NCBI GenBank assembly: GCA_025354845.1
Contig: JANXMD010000380.1
Coordinates: 1 to 8,031 of the forward strand
Direction of reading: 5' to 3'
DNA length: 8,031 bases
Source: Verrucomicrobiota bacterium
Lineage (GTDB): Bacteria > Verrucomicrobiota > Verrucomicrobiia > Limisphaerales > UBA9464
Shown: one piece after another, positions 1-7,399 of the stretch
Numbering within the stretch: position 1 is the first letter of the stretch
Layout: each line of letters opens with the position of its first letter
Notes under the pieces: model-generated
The model's database searches: none
Told to the model about the DNA's origin: nothing
Seen by the model: only the letters and a program-made list of their open reading frames with translations
Position numbers and translations under genes: made by a program

Positions 1-9
1 CGCCAAGAT

Positions 10-117
10 GGTAGCGCGAGGCTCCCGCCGAGCGAGGTGCGTAGACGGCGGATGGGACGCCCCGGGGCGAAACGGAACCCGTCCGTCCACCCGGCTCATC
101 AGGAGATTCGCCCTACC
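10..117. repeat. Imperfect inverted repeat, REP-like intergenic palindrome
   Basis: The left arm (10-33, beginning GGTAGCGCGAGGC) and the right arm (94-117, ending TTCGCCCTACC) are reverse complements at 18 of 24 positions. The best-matching blocks are GGTAG/CTACC at the outer ends and GCGA/TCGC, CTCC/GGAG and GAGC/GCTC further in. The 60 bases between them contain a perfect 12-base palindrome, CGCCCCGGGGCG (58-69), and a short pair GACGG/CCGTC (44-48 with 83-87). The whole could fold into a long branched hairpin in DNA or RNA. The region has no supported gene. Arms with GGTAG-type ends and a GC-rich core resemble dispersed intergenic repeats of bacterial genomes. Whether this one is multicopy cannot be seen from a single copy. 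Confidence 0.5.
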
Positions 118-143
118 GATCGAACAACCAACTCTAAAACAAA

Positions 144-169
144 AACGCCCGCCGGTGAGGGCGGGCGTT
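144..169 (-). terminator. Rho-independent terminator of the minus-strand pilin/lipoprotein pair
   Basis: A perfect 10-base-pair stem (144-153 with 160-169, AACGCCCGCC/GGCGGGCGTT) closes a six-base loop. Read on the minus strand the hairpin is followed by TTTGTTTTAG, a usable U-tract, and it lies 31 bases past the stop of the lipoprotein gene, so it most simply ends that transcript. On the plus strand the stem is followed by GTTTTG, so it could also stop transcription entering from the left edge. Confidence 0.85.
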
Positions 170-200
170 GTTTTGACAGATTTTGATACCGAAGGTCAGG

Positions 201-545
201 TCAGCGGCCCGCGCCCAATCGGCTCACGGTATCGAAGGCTTCCTTCGCCTTCGGATCTTCGAGTCCCAAGGATCGCAGTTCGCCGGCCACGGACTTTAGC
301 AGTCCGCGAAACGTTTCCTGCTGATCCGGGGTGGTTGCCGCTTCGTTGGCCTTCACCAGTGCTCCGACCACGGCATCGTAGTCCTTCTTCGCCATCGCCG
401 CCGCGACGTCCGAGCTGCCGGGTGCGATGGGGGCCGCCGCGGTTGGTTCGGGGGCGGCGGCCTTTTTGCATCCGACCAGCGGGGCCGCTCCGAGGAGCAG
501 ACCCAGAATGGCCGTGCAGCAGAACCGTGTTTTTGGGGAACGCAT
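201..545 (-). CDS. Small hypothetical lipoprotein
   Basis: A 114-residue protein of unknown function. The N-terminus is a clear type II (lipoprotein) signal peptide: a basic start (R2, K5, R7), a hydrophobic stretch at about residues 9-24, and a lipobox LVGC with the lipidated cysteine at position 26. Lysines at 27-28 follow, then an Ala/Pro-rich linker to about residue 45. The rest (about 46-110) is charged, Ala/Leu-rich and probably all helical. No enzymatic motif is visible. The gene follows the pilin-like gene by 21 bases in the same direction and precedes a terminator, so the two are probably co-transcribed. There is no Shine-Dalgarno sequence; the bases just before the ATG are CCTCCTCCTCC, which resembles the anti-SD instead, so translation may depend on ribosomes arriving from the upstream gene. 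The only in-frame start that keeps the signal peptide is the one used. The lipoprotein call is firm; the role is unknown. Confidence 0.85.
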   Translation of the reverse strand: MRSPKTRFCCTAILGLLLGAAPLVGCKKAAAPEPTAAAPIAPGSSDVAAAMAKKDYDAVVGALVKANEAATTPDQQETFRGLLKSVAGELRSLGLEDPKAKEAFDTVSRLGAGR

Positions 546-566
546 GGAGGAGGAGGCGATCAGGAA

Positions 567-1433
567 TCAGCGATACTCTGGTCCGCAATAGAGCTCATTC
601 GGACGCGATTTGTCGTTCTTTGCGATCCGCATGTATTCCTTCCACTTCACAAAGGTCGCTGTGCCGCCGAAGCGACCGAGCATCGCGCCACCTCCCAGAT
701 CCTTCTGGTTGCTGGTGTAGGCGCCCGAACCGGCATGACGCTGCGACACACCCTCGGCGCCGTCATTGGGATTGTTGCTGGCGTCGTTGAAGAGGAAGCC
801 GTTGGTCTCGTCCTGTTCCCACATCTGGATGTCGGTGGCGAGGAAGTCGCTGATCTTGTAGGTACGACCGAGGTCGCCCACGTTCGCGCCCTTGTCCGGA
901 TAGCCGGCGACAGTGCCGTTCCAGCAGTAGGAGGTCACCTTGACTGGCCGCGCCAGCCACCAGGCCTTCCACTTGCCGAGCCCGCGGGTCGCGATGTCCT
1001 TCGGGCAATACATCACGTTGACGGTGCTCAGGAAGGGACCCAGATTGCCAATCTTGAAGAACTGGACCTGGTTGGAGTACTCCTTCGATCCGAGGTCCTT
1101 GCCGGCGGCGGAAGCTGCGGTAGCGGGTCCGCCTGGGATGCGGTTGTTATTCTTCGTGGCATAGGCCCAACCGTCAAATCCCGTCAGGTCCGAACCCCAG
1201 GTTGGGTGGGCGTTGTAGTCCCGGTTATCCGTGGAATACATGTGATTGGACAACAGGATCTGCTTCACATTGTTGATGTCCAATGTGAGCTGAGCGCGAT
1301 CCTTGGCGCGGCCCAAGGCGGGCAGCAGCATGCCGGCGAGAATCGCGATGATCGCGATCACGACGAGGAGCTCAATCAGGGTGAATGCCGAGAGTTTCGG
1401 CGAAGTCGTTTTGTAGGTTTGGGTGCGAATCAT
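567..1433 (-). CDS. Type IV pilin-like protein with prepilin N-terminus, divergent C-terminal motif
   Basis: A 288-residue member of the large family with a prepilin-type N-terminal cleavage/methylation signal. The leader has 16 residues and ends Ser-Ala, followed by FTLIELLVV, with Phe17 as the predicted first mature residue and Glu21 as the conserved +5 Glu. The hydrophobic helix spans about 17-40. Cleavage after Ala rather than the usual Gly is tolerated by prepilin peptidases. The globular part has a YCPKD motif (142-146), equivalent to the CPSD of its relatives, and two more cysteines (170, 283). Near the C-terminus an RH pair (232-233) is followed, after an insertion, by FGGTATFVKW (255-264) where relatives carry FADGH..V.W, so the H-X9-DG motif is degenerate. 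I chose Met at 1433 over the Met seven codons upstream because TAGGAG (1444-1449) lies ten bases before it. Family members are pseudopilin-like and anchored in the inner membrane before assembly or release. The substrate and exact role are unknown. Confidence 0.88.
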   Translation of the reverse strand: MIRTQTYKTTSPKLSAFTLIELLVVIAIIAILAGMLLPALGRAKDRAQLTLDINNVKQILLSNHMYSTDNRDYNAHPTWGSDLTGFDGWAYATKNNNRIPGGPATAASAAGKDLGSKEYSNQVQFFKIGNLGPFLSTVNVMYCPKDIATRGLGKWKAWWLARPVKVTSYCWNGTVAGYPDKGANVGDLGRTYKISDFLATDIQMWEQDETNGFLFNDASNNPNDGAEGVSQRHAGSGAYTSNQKDLGGGAMLGRFGGTATFVKWKEYMRIAKNDKSRPNELYCGPEYR

Positions 1434-1624
1434 ACGGCCGGGACTCCTAGGCATCCATGCGGATGCCGGTACGTGGTGCGGGCTGATTTCCGCACGTTAT
1501 GGGTGGGGAAGGTGAAGTCAATGGTGGATTTTCTCTTGGCCGGAGATCCGAAAAACCCGCCGGTCCTTCGTATCCCGTCTCGACCTGAAACGGATTCCCG
1601 GCGTCCAATCGAGCCGGAATTCCC
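1434..1624. other. Divergent intergenic region with weak promoter candidate
   Basis: These 191 bases separate the leftward pilin/lipoprotein pair from the rightward CRTAC1-like pair, so promoters for both must lie here or within the gene edges. On the minus strand a TTGACT box (1516-1521, five of six to the sigma-70 -35 consensus) is followed after 14 bases by CATAAC (1496-1501), a poor and too closely spaced -10. It would give a leader of about 55 bases for the pilin gene. No convincing plus-strand promoter, operator or riboswitch is recognisable. Confidence 0.3.
1444..1449 (-). promoter_or_regulatory. Ribosome binding site deciding the pilin start
   Basis: TAGGAG on the minus strand lies ten bases before the ATG at 1433. 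It sits inside the seven extra codons that a start at 1454 would add, so it favours the shorter protein. It is the only strong Shine-Dalgarno sequence seen in the window. Confidence 0.65.
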
Positions 1625-3988
1625 ATGCGCCCCGGTTTTCGTCGATTGACCCTGCTCCTCGCCGCGTTGGTTGCGATAGCGGGTTGGGCGTTGTTCCGCC
1701 GGCCTCCTTCCCGGTCGCTGACCCCCGCTTCGGGAAGTCCGTCCGCCGAGGCAGAACGTCGACTGGATGAGGCGGCCCGGAATTATCTCGAGTTGGAGGC
1801 CCGTGAACAGTCCGCCGATGCGCAGTTCTGGGGCTCCGAGCTCGACGCCGAGGTGCATGAGGACGAGGTCAACCGTCTCTGGGACGCGCTCAACGCCACG
1901 TCCAATGCCTGGCCCGTTCTGAAGGCCACGCCGCTGGGGCGAATTCAGCTTCCACTGCTGCATCCCGCCGGAATTCTGCCGCAGGGGATTGAACGATTCC
2001 GCGGCGCCGCGTCTCCCGGGGGGAGTGTGTTGAGTCCGGCCGACTGGCTCCGTTTATTGGAACGTTGGGAGTCCGACGGATGGTCGTTGGGGCGTACGCA
2101 GTGGAGGTTGATCCGGCATTCCCCGGCAACGGCAACGGCCCAGGCGAAGTCGGTGGTGTCCGTCACGCTGCCGTTGCAACGGGTGCGCTCCGGAGACTCC
2201 GAGCGCGCGTGGCTGACAGTCACCGCCACGGTGCAGTGGAAGGCGCCGACGGCTGGATCTGTGCCGACGCCGGAGTCCGTTCGTGTGGAGACAATGGAAC
2301 TTCTCAATCGGACGGGACCTCCTGGGTTCACGCCCTGGCTCGAAGCCATCATTCCGGCGGGCCTTCGCGAATTCATGGATCCCCTCGTGGTGGCGGACTT
2401 CGACGGGGATGGATATCTGGAGCCGGCGATGATCGGTGCCAATCGTGTGTGGTGGAATCGGCCAGGTGCGGCGGGACGACGTGAGTTTCTATCCGATTCG
2501 TTGGCCCAATTGCCGCCGGACCCGGTGGTGGCGGCGAGTCGTGCCGATGTCGATGGCGATGGATTTGCGGATCTCGTGGTGGCGAGTCACCGAGGCTTGG
2601 AATTTCTCCGCGGCACGCCCGAGGGCCGGCCGGCGGGGACGCTGCAACGGGGCTGGGCGGCACCTGAACCGTTGAAGCATCCGCAGGCGATGGCGATCGG
2701 GGATGTGGACGGTGACGGGGACCTCGATGTGTGGATCTGCCAGTACAAGATTCCGTATCAGGGAGGTCAGTTTCCGACGCCGTTTCACGACGCGCGCGAC
2801 GGGTTTCCCGCGACGCTGTTGATCAATGATGGTCACGGTGGATTCGTGGATGGCACCGAGGCGGCGGGCCTGGGGGCTCTGCGTCGTCGTCGCGCATACA
2901 GCGCCTCGTTCATTGATCTCAATCAGGACGGACATCCTGATCTGGTGCAGGTCAGCGACTTCGCCGGACTGGATGTCTGGCTCAACGACGGGCACGGCCA
3001 CTTCCGCTGTGTGAGCGAGGGTTGGGGCGCGGCGCGGCGGGGATTTGGCATGGCGCATGTGATTGCTGATCTCAACGCGGATGGCCGAGCCGATCTGCTG
3101 ATGCTGGGCATGGATTCCCCGGTGGCGGAGCGCATGGAGGCGGGCGGTTGGAATCGGACCGACCTTCCCGAGCCCGCGCGCTTTCGGGCGGCGATGACGT
3201 TCGGGAACCGGCTGTTCTTGGGAACCGCGGGTGAGTCGGGACTGAGCCCGGCGCCGGAGCCGATGGGCCGCAATCTCGCTCGGACCGGATGGAGCTGGGG
3301 AGCGGCGGTTGCCGACTTTGACAATGACCGGCGGCTCGATCTGGCGGTTGCGGCGGGCCATGAGACGCGTCCCAGCACTCGCGATTACGATCGTCAATTC
3401 TGGCGGCACGATCTGTACGTCGCGGGATCCACCAACGATTCCGCGGCAGAGCTGTATTTTCGCACTGCGACCGGCCGACGTCGCGCCGATGGGGCGAGCT
3501 ACGGAGGCTGGCAGCAGTCGCAACTGCGGCTGAATCTTGGCGATGCCGACTTTGCGGAAGTGGCGTGGTTGTTCGGGGTCGCCGTGCCCGACGATGGTCG
3601 AAATCTGGTGGCTGAGGATCTCGACGGCGATGGTCGAATGGATCTGATCCTTACCACGTTCGCCGCCTGGCCCGCCCGCAAGCAGCGGTTGCTGGTGTTT
3701 CACAACGAGCTCGAGCGCGGTGCCAACGCGCATTGGATTGGCTTCCGCCTGGATGGACACGGACGCTCGCCCGTGGGTGCGCGGGTGGAACTCACGGACA
3801 CCGTCGGAAAACAAACGCGTTGGATTCTGACCGGCGATGCCTTTCGCAGTCAGTCCTCGGGACGCGCCCATTTCGGTCTCGGTTCGGCCCGACCGGTGGA
3901 GGCGCGGATCGTCTGGCCGAATGGCACCGTCACCCGCCTCGCACGCCCGGCGACCGACACGTGGCACGTGGTGGATCCCGCTCCATGA
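1625..3988 (+). CDS. Membrane-anchored CRTAC1-like FG-GAP/ASPIC-UnbV protein, first of a tandem pair
   Basis: A 787-residue protein. Residues 1-7 are basic and 8-24 hydrophobic, with no obvious signal peptidase site, suggesting an N-terminal anchor with the rest outside the cytoplasm. Residues about 40-235 form an unassigned domain, helical at first and then apparently strand-rich. Seven calcium-loop motifs of FG-GAP/VCBS repeats follow at 258, 308, 360, 431, 482, 564 and 665 (e.g. DVDGDGFAD at 308, DLDGDGRMD at 665). Seven fits a seven-bladed beta-propeller. The sixth, DFDNDRRLD, has lost its glycine and looks degenerate. An RDY...FWRHDLY block (586-598) and SYGGW (625-629) lie between motifs six and seven. 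The C-terminus (about 701-775) is an ASPIC/UnbV domain with FRSQSSG, HFGLG and IVWPNGTV. Proteins of this type are presumed adhesive or binding proteins; no ligand can be inferred. The ATG has only a weak ribosome site. It overlaps the next gene by four bases. Confidence 0.9.
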   Translation: MRPGFRRLTLLLAALVAIAGWALFRRPPSRSLTPASGSPSAEAERRLDEAARNYLELEAREQSADAQFWGSELDAEVHEDEVNRLWDALNATSNAWPVLKATPLGRIQLPLLHPAGILPQGIERFRGAASPGGSVLSPADWLRLLERWESDGWSLGRTQWRLIRHSPATATAQAKSVVSVTLPLQRVRSGDSERAWLTVTATVQWKAPTAGSVPTPESVRVETMELLNRTGPPGFTPWLEAIIPAGLREFMDPLVVADFDGDGYLEPAMIGANRVWWNRPGAAGRREFLSDSLAQLPPDPVVAASRADVDGDGFADLVVASHRGLEFLRGTPEGRPAGTLQRGWAAPEPLKHPQAMAIGDVDGDGDLDVWICQYKIPYQGGQFPTPFHDARDGFPATLLINDGHGGFVDGTEAAGLGALRRRRAYSASFIDLNQDGHPDLVQVSDFAGLDVWLNDGHGHFRCVSEGWGAARRGFGMAHVIADLNADGRADLLMLGMDSPVAERMEAGGWNRTDLPEPARFRAAMTFGNRLFLGTAGESGLSPAPEPMGRNLARTGWSWGAAVADFDNDRRLDLAVAAGHETRPSTRDYDRQFWRHDLYVAGSTNDSAAELYFRTATGRRRADGASYGGWQQSQLRLNLGDADFAEVAWLFGVAVPDDGRNLVAEDLDGDGRMDLILTTFAAWPARKQRLLVFHNELERGANAHWIGFRLDGHGRSPVGARVELTDTVGKQTRWILTGDAFRSQSSGRAHFGLGSARPVEARIVWPNGTVTRLARPATDTWHVVDPAP
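3970..3988 (+). promoter_or_regulatory. Translational coupling site between the paralogues (SD plus ATGA overlap)
   Basis: GGTGGA (3970-3975), one mismatch from GGAGGA, lies nine bases before an ATG at 3985-3987. The stop codon of the upstream gene is the TGA at 3986-3988, giving the classic ATGA stop-start overlap. This arrangement normally lets ribosomes that finish the first protein begin the second, linking their amounts. It also fixes the start of the downstream gene, because the encoded N-terminus from here is a basic stretch plus hydrophobic segment matching its paralogue. Confidence 0.8.
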
Positions 3989-6318
3989 CTCCTGCACGGC
4001 GCCGCGGTCTGATGCTCTGGCTCGCGGTTGGGCTTGTGGCGGCCGCAGGCTGGGTGGCTTTCCAAGACGCTCAACACCAGTCTCAGCAACTCGCCTCCCC
4101 CAAATCCTCGGAAGGGGCGTCGCCGTTGGCCCGGTTGGAGCGCGAATTGCAGCGAGTGGATGAGACCGTCTGGTCCAAGGAGTTTTTGGCCCAGGAATGC
4201 GGTCGGACGATTGAACGCTTTTGGGATCGATTTAATGCCACCTCGGCAGCGGCTCGATGGGAACTTCTCCGCGAGTGGATTCCCTCGGAGCTGAGCGTGG
4301 GCGAACTCGACGCGAAGGAAATGCTGACGCATGGCCTTTCGCGACGCGCGTCGAGTCGCTCGCTCCGACTCACTGCGGACGCGTGGCGGGATCGTCTACG
4401 GGACTTGGAGCGCGACGGATTCGAGGTGAGCGAGGTGGAGTTTCGGCATCGCGCCTTCGATGTGGATGCCGCCGGGCGACCCGACAAGAGCACCTGGATG
4501 GTGCGGTTGGATGTGGCGAATCCAACCCGATCGGAACGTTCGACACTCTCGGGTGAGGTCCGAGTGACTTGGGGCACTCGTGATGCGGCAACCGGACTAT
4601 GGCCGGTGAAGGCGGTGGACGCGTCTGGGCTGGTGCTGGTGTCTCGGGCCGGCGCGCCGCCGTTTGCGATGGTGCTTTCCGAGGAAATCGAGCCGGCGCC
4701 GAAGTCTGGTGCCATCGATCCGGTGCTGGTTCAGGATATCGACGGGGACGGGATCCCGGAAATCGTGCTGCCGGCGGTGAATCGGGTCTATCGCCGCACC
4801 GCCACCGGTGGGTTTCGCTCGGAGCCCTTGTTCTCGGCGTTGCCCGCCGAACTGCTCTCGGCGGTATTGACCGATTATGATGCGGATGGAGTGGTCGATC
4901 TTCTCGCCGCAGATTCGAAGGGCGTGTGGTGGTGGCGTGGCATCGTGGGAGGCCGCTTCGAAGAAACACCGCGACGCCTATGGCTGGCGCCCTTGCCGCT
5001 GATCAATCCCTCAGTGCTTTCCGTGGCGGACGTGGACGGGGACGGACGTCCCGATTTGTTTCTTGGCCAGTATCGCGTTCCCACGATCGGGCAAATTCTC
5101 AACCCCAGCTTCCACGACGCCCACGACGGTCATCCGGCGTACCTCCTCCATCATGAGATCGATGGAACGCTGCGCGACATCACGGACGCTGCGGGCCTAT
5201 CGCCACGGCGGTATCGCCGCGTGTACAGCGCGGTGTTCGGTGACTTCCTTGGCGCCGGTCGGGCGGATCTCGCGTTGGTGAGTGACTTTGCGGGACTCGA
5301 TCTGTTTCAGAACGATGGGACCGGACGTTTCGCCGACGTGACCGTCGCCGCGTTGCCCGACGCCAAGGCCTTCGGCATGGGAACGGCCGTCACCGACTTC
5401 AACCGCGATGGCCGAATCGACCTCGTGATGGTGGGCATGAACTCCGCCACGGTGGACCGGTTGGACCATTCCGGCTTGCGGCGACCCGACGATCCGACGG
5501 ATCCCAGAATGCGATCACGGATGACGGCCGGTAACCGGCTGTATTTCGGCCGGGCTGGCGGCGGGGGCTTCGATGCCGCGCCGCACGCCGCGGACGTGGC
5601 CCGGTCCGGATGGTCGTGGGGCTGCGCGGCGCAGGATTTCGACAATGATGGCTGGCCGGATCTGTACGTGGTGAACGGGCAGGAAAGCGGCAGGACGGTT
5701 CGCGACTACGAATCCGAGTTCTGGCTCCACGACCTGTTCATCGATCGTACCGTCGAGGATCGCACCGCCACGTCGTATTTCCTCCGCAAGCACGCGGCCA
5801 CCCGCGGCGACGGGTGGTCGTACGGCGGCTACGAACGGAATCGGCTCTACCTCAACCGTGGTGAGGCCGGGTTCGTCGAGGTGGGCAACCCGTTCGGCGT
5901 GGCCTTCCCTGAGGATTGTCGCAATGCCGTGTCGGCGGACCTCGATGGCGATGGTCGCATGGATTTGGTCATCACCACGCTCGAGGTGACGCCGGCGCGG
6001 CGTCAGACCCTTCGCGTGCTGCGCAACCAGCTGCCGGATCCGGGACATTGGATCGGATTTCAACTGATCCGGACGCCGGGCGGCATGCCGATCGAAGGCG
6101 TGAAGATTCGACTCCAGGCCGGAGGCCGCTCCACCGTTCATCAATATGTAACGGGGGACTCGTTCCGCAGCCAGTCTCCGGCGGCGTTGCACTTTGGGCT
6201 CGGTGCGGAATCGGGAGTCGAGTCGGTCACTGTCGAATGGCCGAATCATGTGACCGAGACATTCGCTAGTCCCGCCGTCGATCAATGGAATCGCGTCCGG
6301 GCGCCGAGGCTCCGGTGA
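3985..6318 (+). CDS. Membrane-anchored CRTAC1-like FG-GAP/ASPIC-UnbV protein, second of a tandem pair
   Basis: A 777-residue paralogue of the preceding gene. Residues 4-7 are Ala-Arg-Arg-Arg, and 9-26 form a hydrophobic segment ending AAGWVAF, like AIAGWALF in the first protein. The N-terminal domain (about 48-230) shares scattered motifs with its partner, including R-x-x-x-FNATS against R-x-x-x-x-NATS and a W..RL..LE.DG stretch. Calcium-loop motifs lie at 251, 297, 349, 420, 471, 551 and 652. The fourth, DFLGAGRAD, has lost the acidic positions and is probably unable to bind calcium, whereas the sixth, DFDNDGWPD, is intact. RDYESEFWLHDLF (573-585), WSYGGYERNRLYLN (611-624) and the closing ASPIC/UnbV domain (about 688-770, with FRSQSP, HFGLG and VEWPNHV) all match the partner. 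The frame stays open upstream to 3733, but that part lies inside the first gene's ASPIC domain and lacks a signal, so the start at 3985 is preferred. Function beyond extracellular binding is unknown. Confidence 0.9.
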   Translation: MTPARRRGLMLWLAVGLVAAAGWVAFQDAQHQSQQLASPKSSEGASPLARLERELQRVDETVWSKEFLAQECGRTIERFWDRFNATSAAARWELLREWIPSELSVGELDAKEMLTHGLSRRASSRSLRLTADAWRDRLRDLERDGFEVSEVEFRHRAFDVDAAGRPDKSTWMVRLDVANPTRSERSTLSGEVRVTWGTRDAATGLWPVKAVDASGLVLVSRAGAPPFAMVLSEEIEPAPKSGAIDPVLVQDIDGDGIPEIVLPAVNRVYRRTATGGFRSEPLFSALPAELLSAVLTDYDADGVVDLLAADSKGVWWWRGIVGGRFEETPRRLWLAPLPLINPSVLSVADVDGDGRPDLFLGQYRVPTIGQILNPSFHDAHDGHPAYLLHHEIDGTLRDITDAAGLSPRRYRRVYSAVFGDFLGAGRADLALVSDFAGLDLFQNDGTGRFADVTVAALPDAKAFGMGTAVTDFNRDGRIDLVMVGMNSATVDRLDHSGLRRPDDPTDPRMRSRMTAGNRLYFGRAGGGGFDAAPHAADVARSGWSWGCAAQDFDNDGWPDLYVVNGQESGRTVRDYESEFWLHDLFIDRTVEDRTATSYFLRKHAATRGDGWSYGGYERNRLYLNRGEAGFVEVGNPFGVAFPEDCRNAVSADLDGDGRMDLVITTLEVTPARRQTLRVLRNQLPDPGHWIGFQLIRTPGGMPIEGVKIRLQAGGRSTVHQYVTGDSFRSQSPAALHFGLGAESGVESVTVEWPNHVTETFASPAVDQWNRVRAPRLR

Positions 6319-6437
6319 GTTCACGCCTATTTTGGTCTGGCAAACCCGGCTGACTGTTCGGTAAGAACCACTCAGTTGCTTCTTGCCAATTTCTCCAGCC
6401 TTTCGCAATGATCCTGGTGTTCCCAACGATTCCAACC
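6319..6437 (+). other. Intergenic gap between the paralogue pair and the second pilin gene
   Basis: These 119 bases hold no gene. I see no stem-loop with a U-tract, so the CRTAC1-like transcript may continue into the pilin-like gene. No sigma-70-like promoter with acceptable spacing stands out either. An in-frame ATG at 6408 lies in it but has no ribosome binding site. Confidence 0.4.
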
Positions 6438-7301
<864 letters not shown>

Positions 7302-7332
7302 GCGACAGTCGGGCCGATTTGGATCGGCAGCA

Positions 7333-7362
7333 AAAACCCCGCGGACGGTTCCGCGGGGTTTT
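7333..7362. terminator. Bidirectional Rho-independent terminator
   Basis: A perfect 13-base-pair stem (7333-7345 with 7350-7362) encloses the four-base loop CGGT. The GC core CCCCGCGG is flanked by four A:T pairs. Plus-strand reading ends TTTTCTGTTTTT and minus-strand reading ends TTTTTG, so the hairpin can stop both the rightward pilin transcript (stop 31 bases earlier) and the leftward fabF transcript (stop 37 bases earlier). Confidence 0.92.
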
Positions 7363-7399
7363 CTGTTTTTGGCCTGGGTCCGGAGCGCCTCGGGCTGGA

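Noticed and set aside
8..790. A 260-codon plus-strand open frame at the left edge
   Set aside because: It crosses the inverted repeat and terminator, then the lipoprotein gene in antisense; its composition (Arg/Pro/Ser-rich) is typical of a spurious frame.
735..1649. A 304-codon plus-strand open frame opposite the first pilin-like gene
   Set aside because: It is antisense to a protein with an unmistakable prepilin signal, and its own translation has no recognisable domain.
1625..1700. Twin-arginine (Tat) export signals on the two CRTAC1-like proteins
   Set aside because: Paired arginines precede both hydrophobic segments (RRLTL and RRRGLML), but the full S/T-RR-x-F-L-K pattern is missing, so a general Sec-type anchor is the safer call.
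3733..3984. N-terminal extension of the second CRTAC1-like protein by 84 residues
   Set aside because: It would overlap the first gene's ASPIC domain and bury the anchor segment inside the protein; the ATGA start with a GGTGGA site is far better.
2489..3997. A 502-codon open frame on the minus strand opposite the first CRTAC1-like gene
   Set aside because: It lies antisense to a gene with clear domains, has no family motif, and such long antisense frames are expected in GC-rich coding DNA.
5515..6435. A 306-codon minus-strand open frame opposite the end of the second CRTAC1-like gene
   Set aside because: It is antisense to the ASPIC/UnbV domain and has no independent support.
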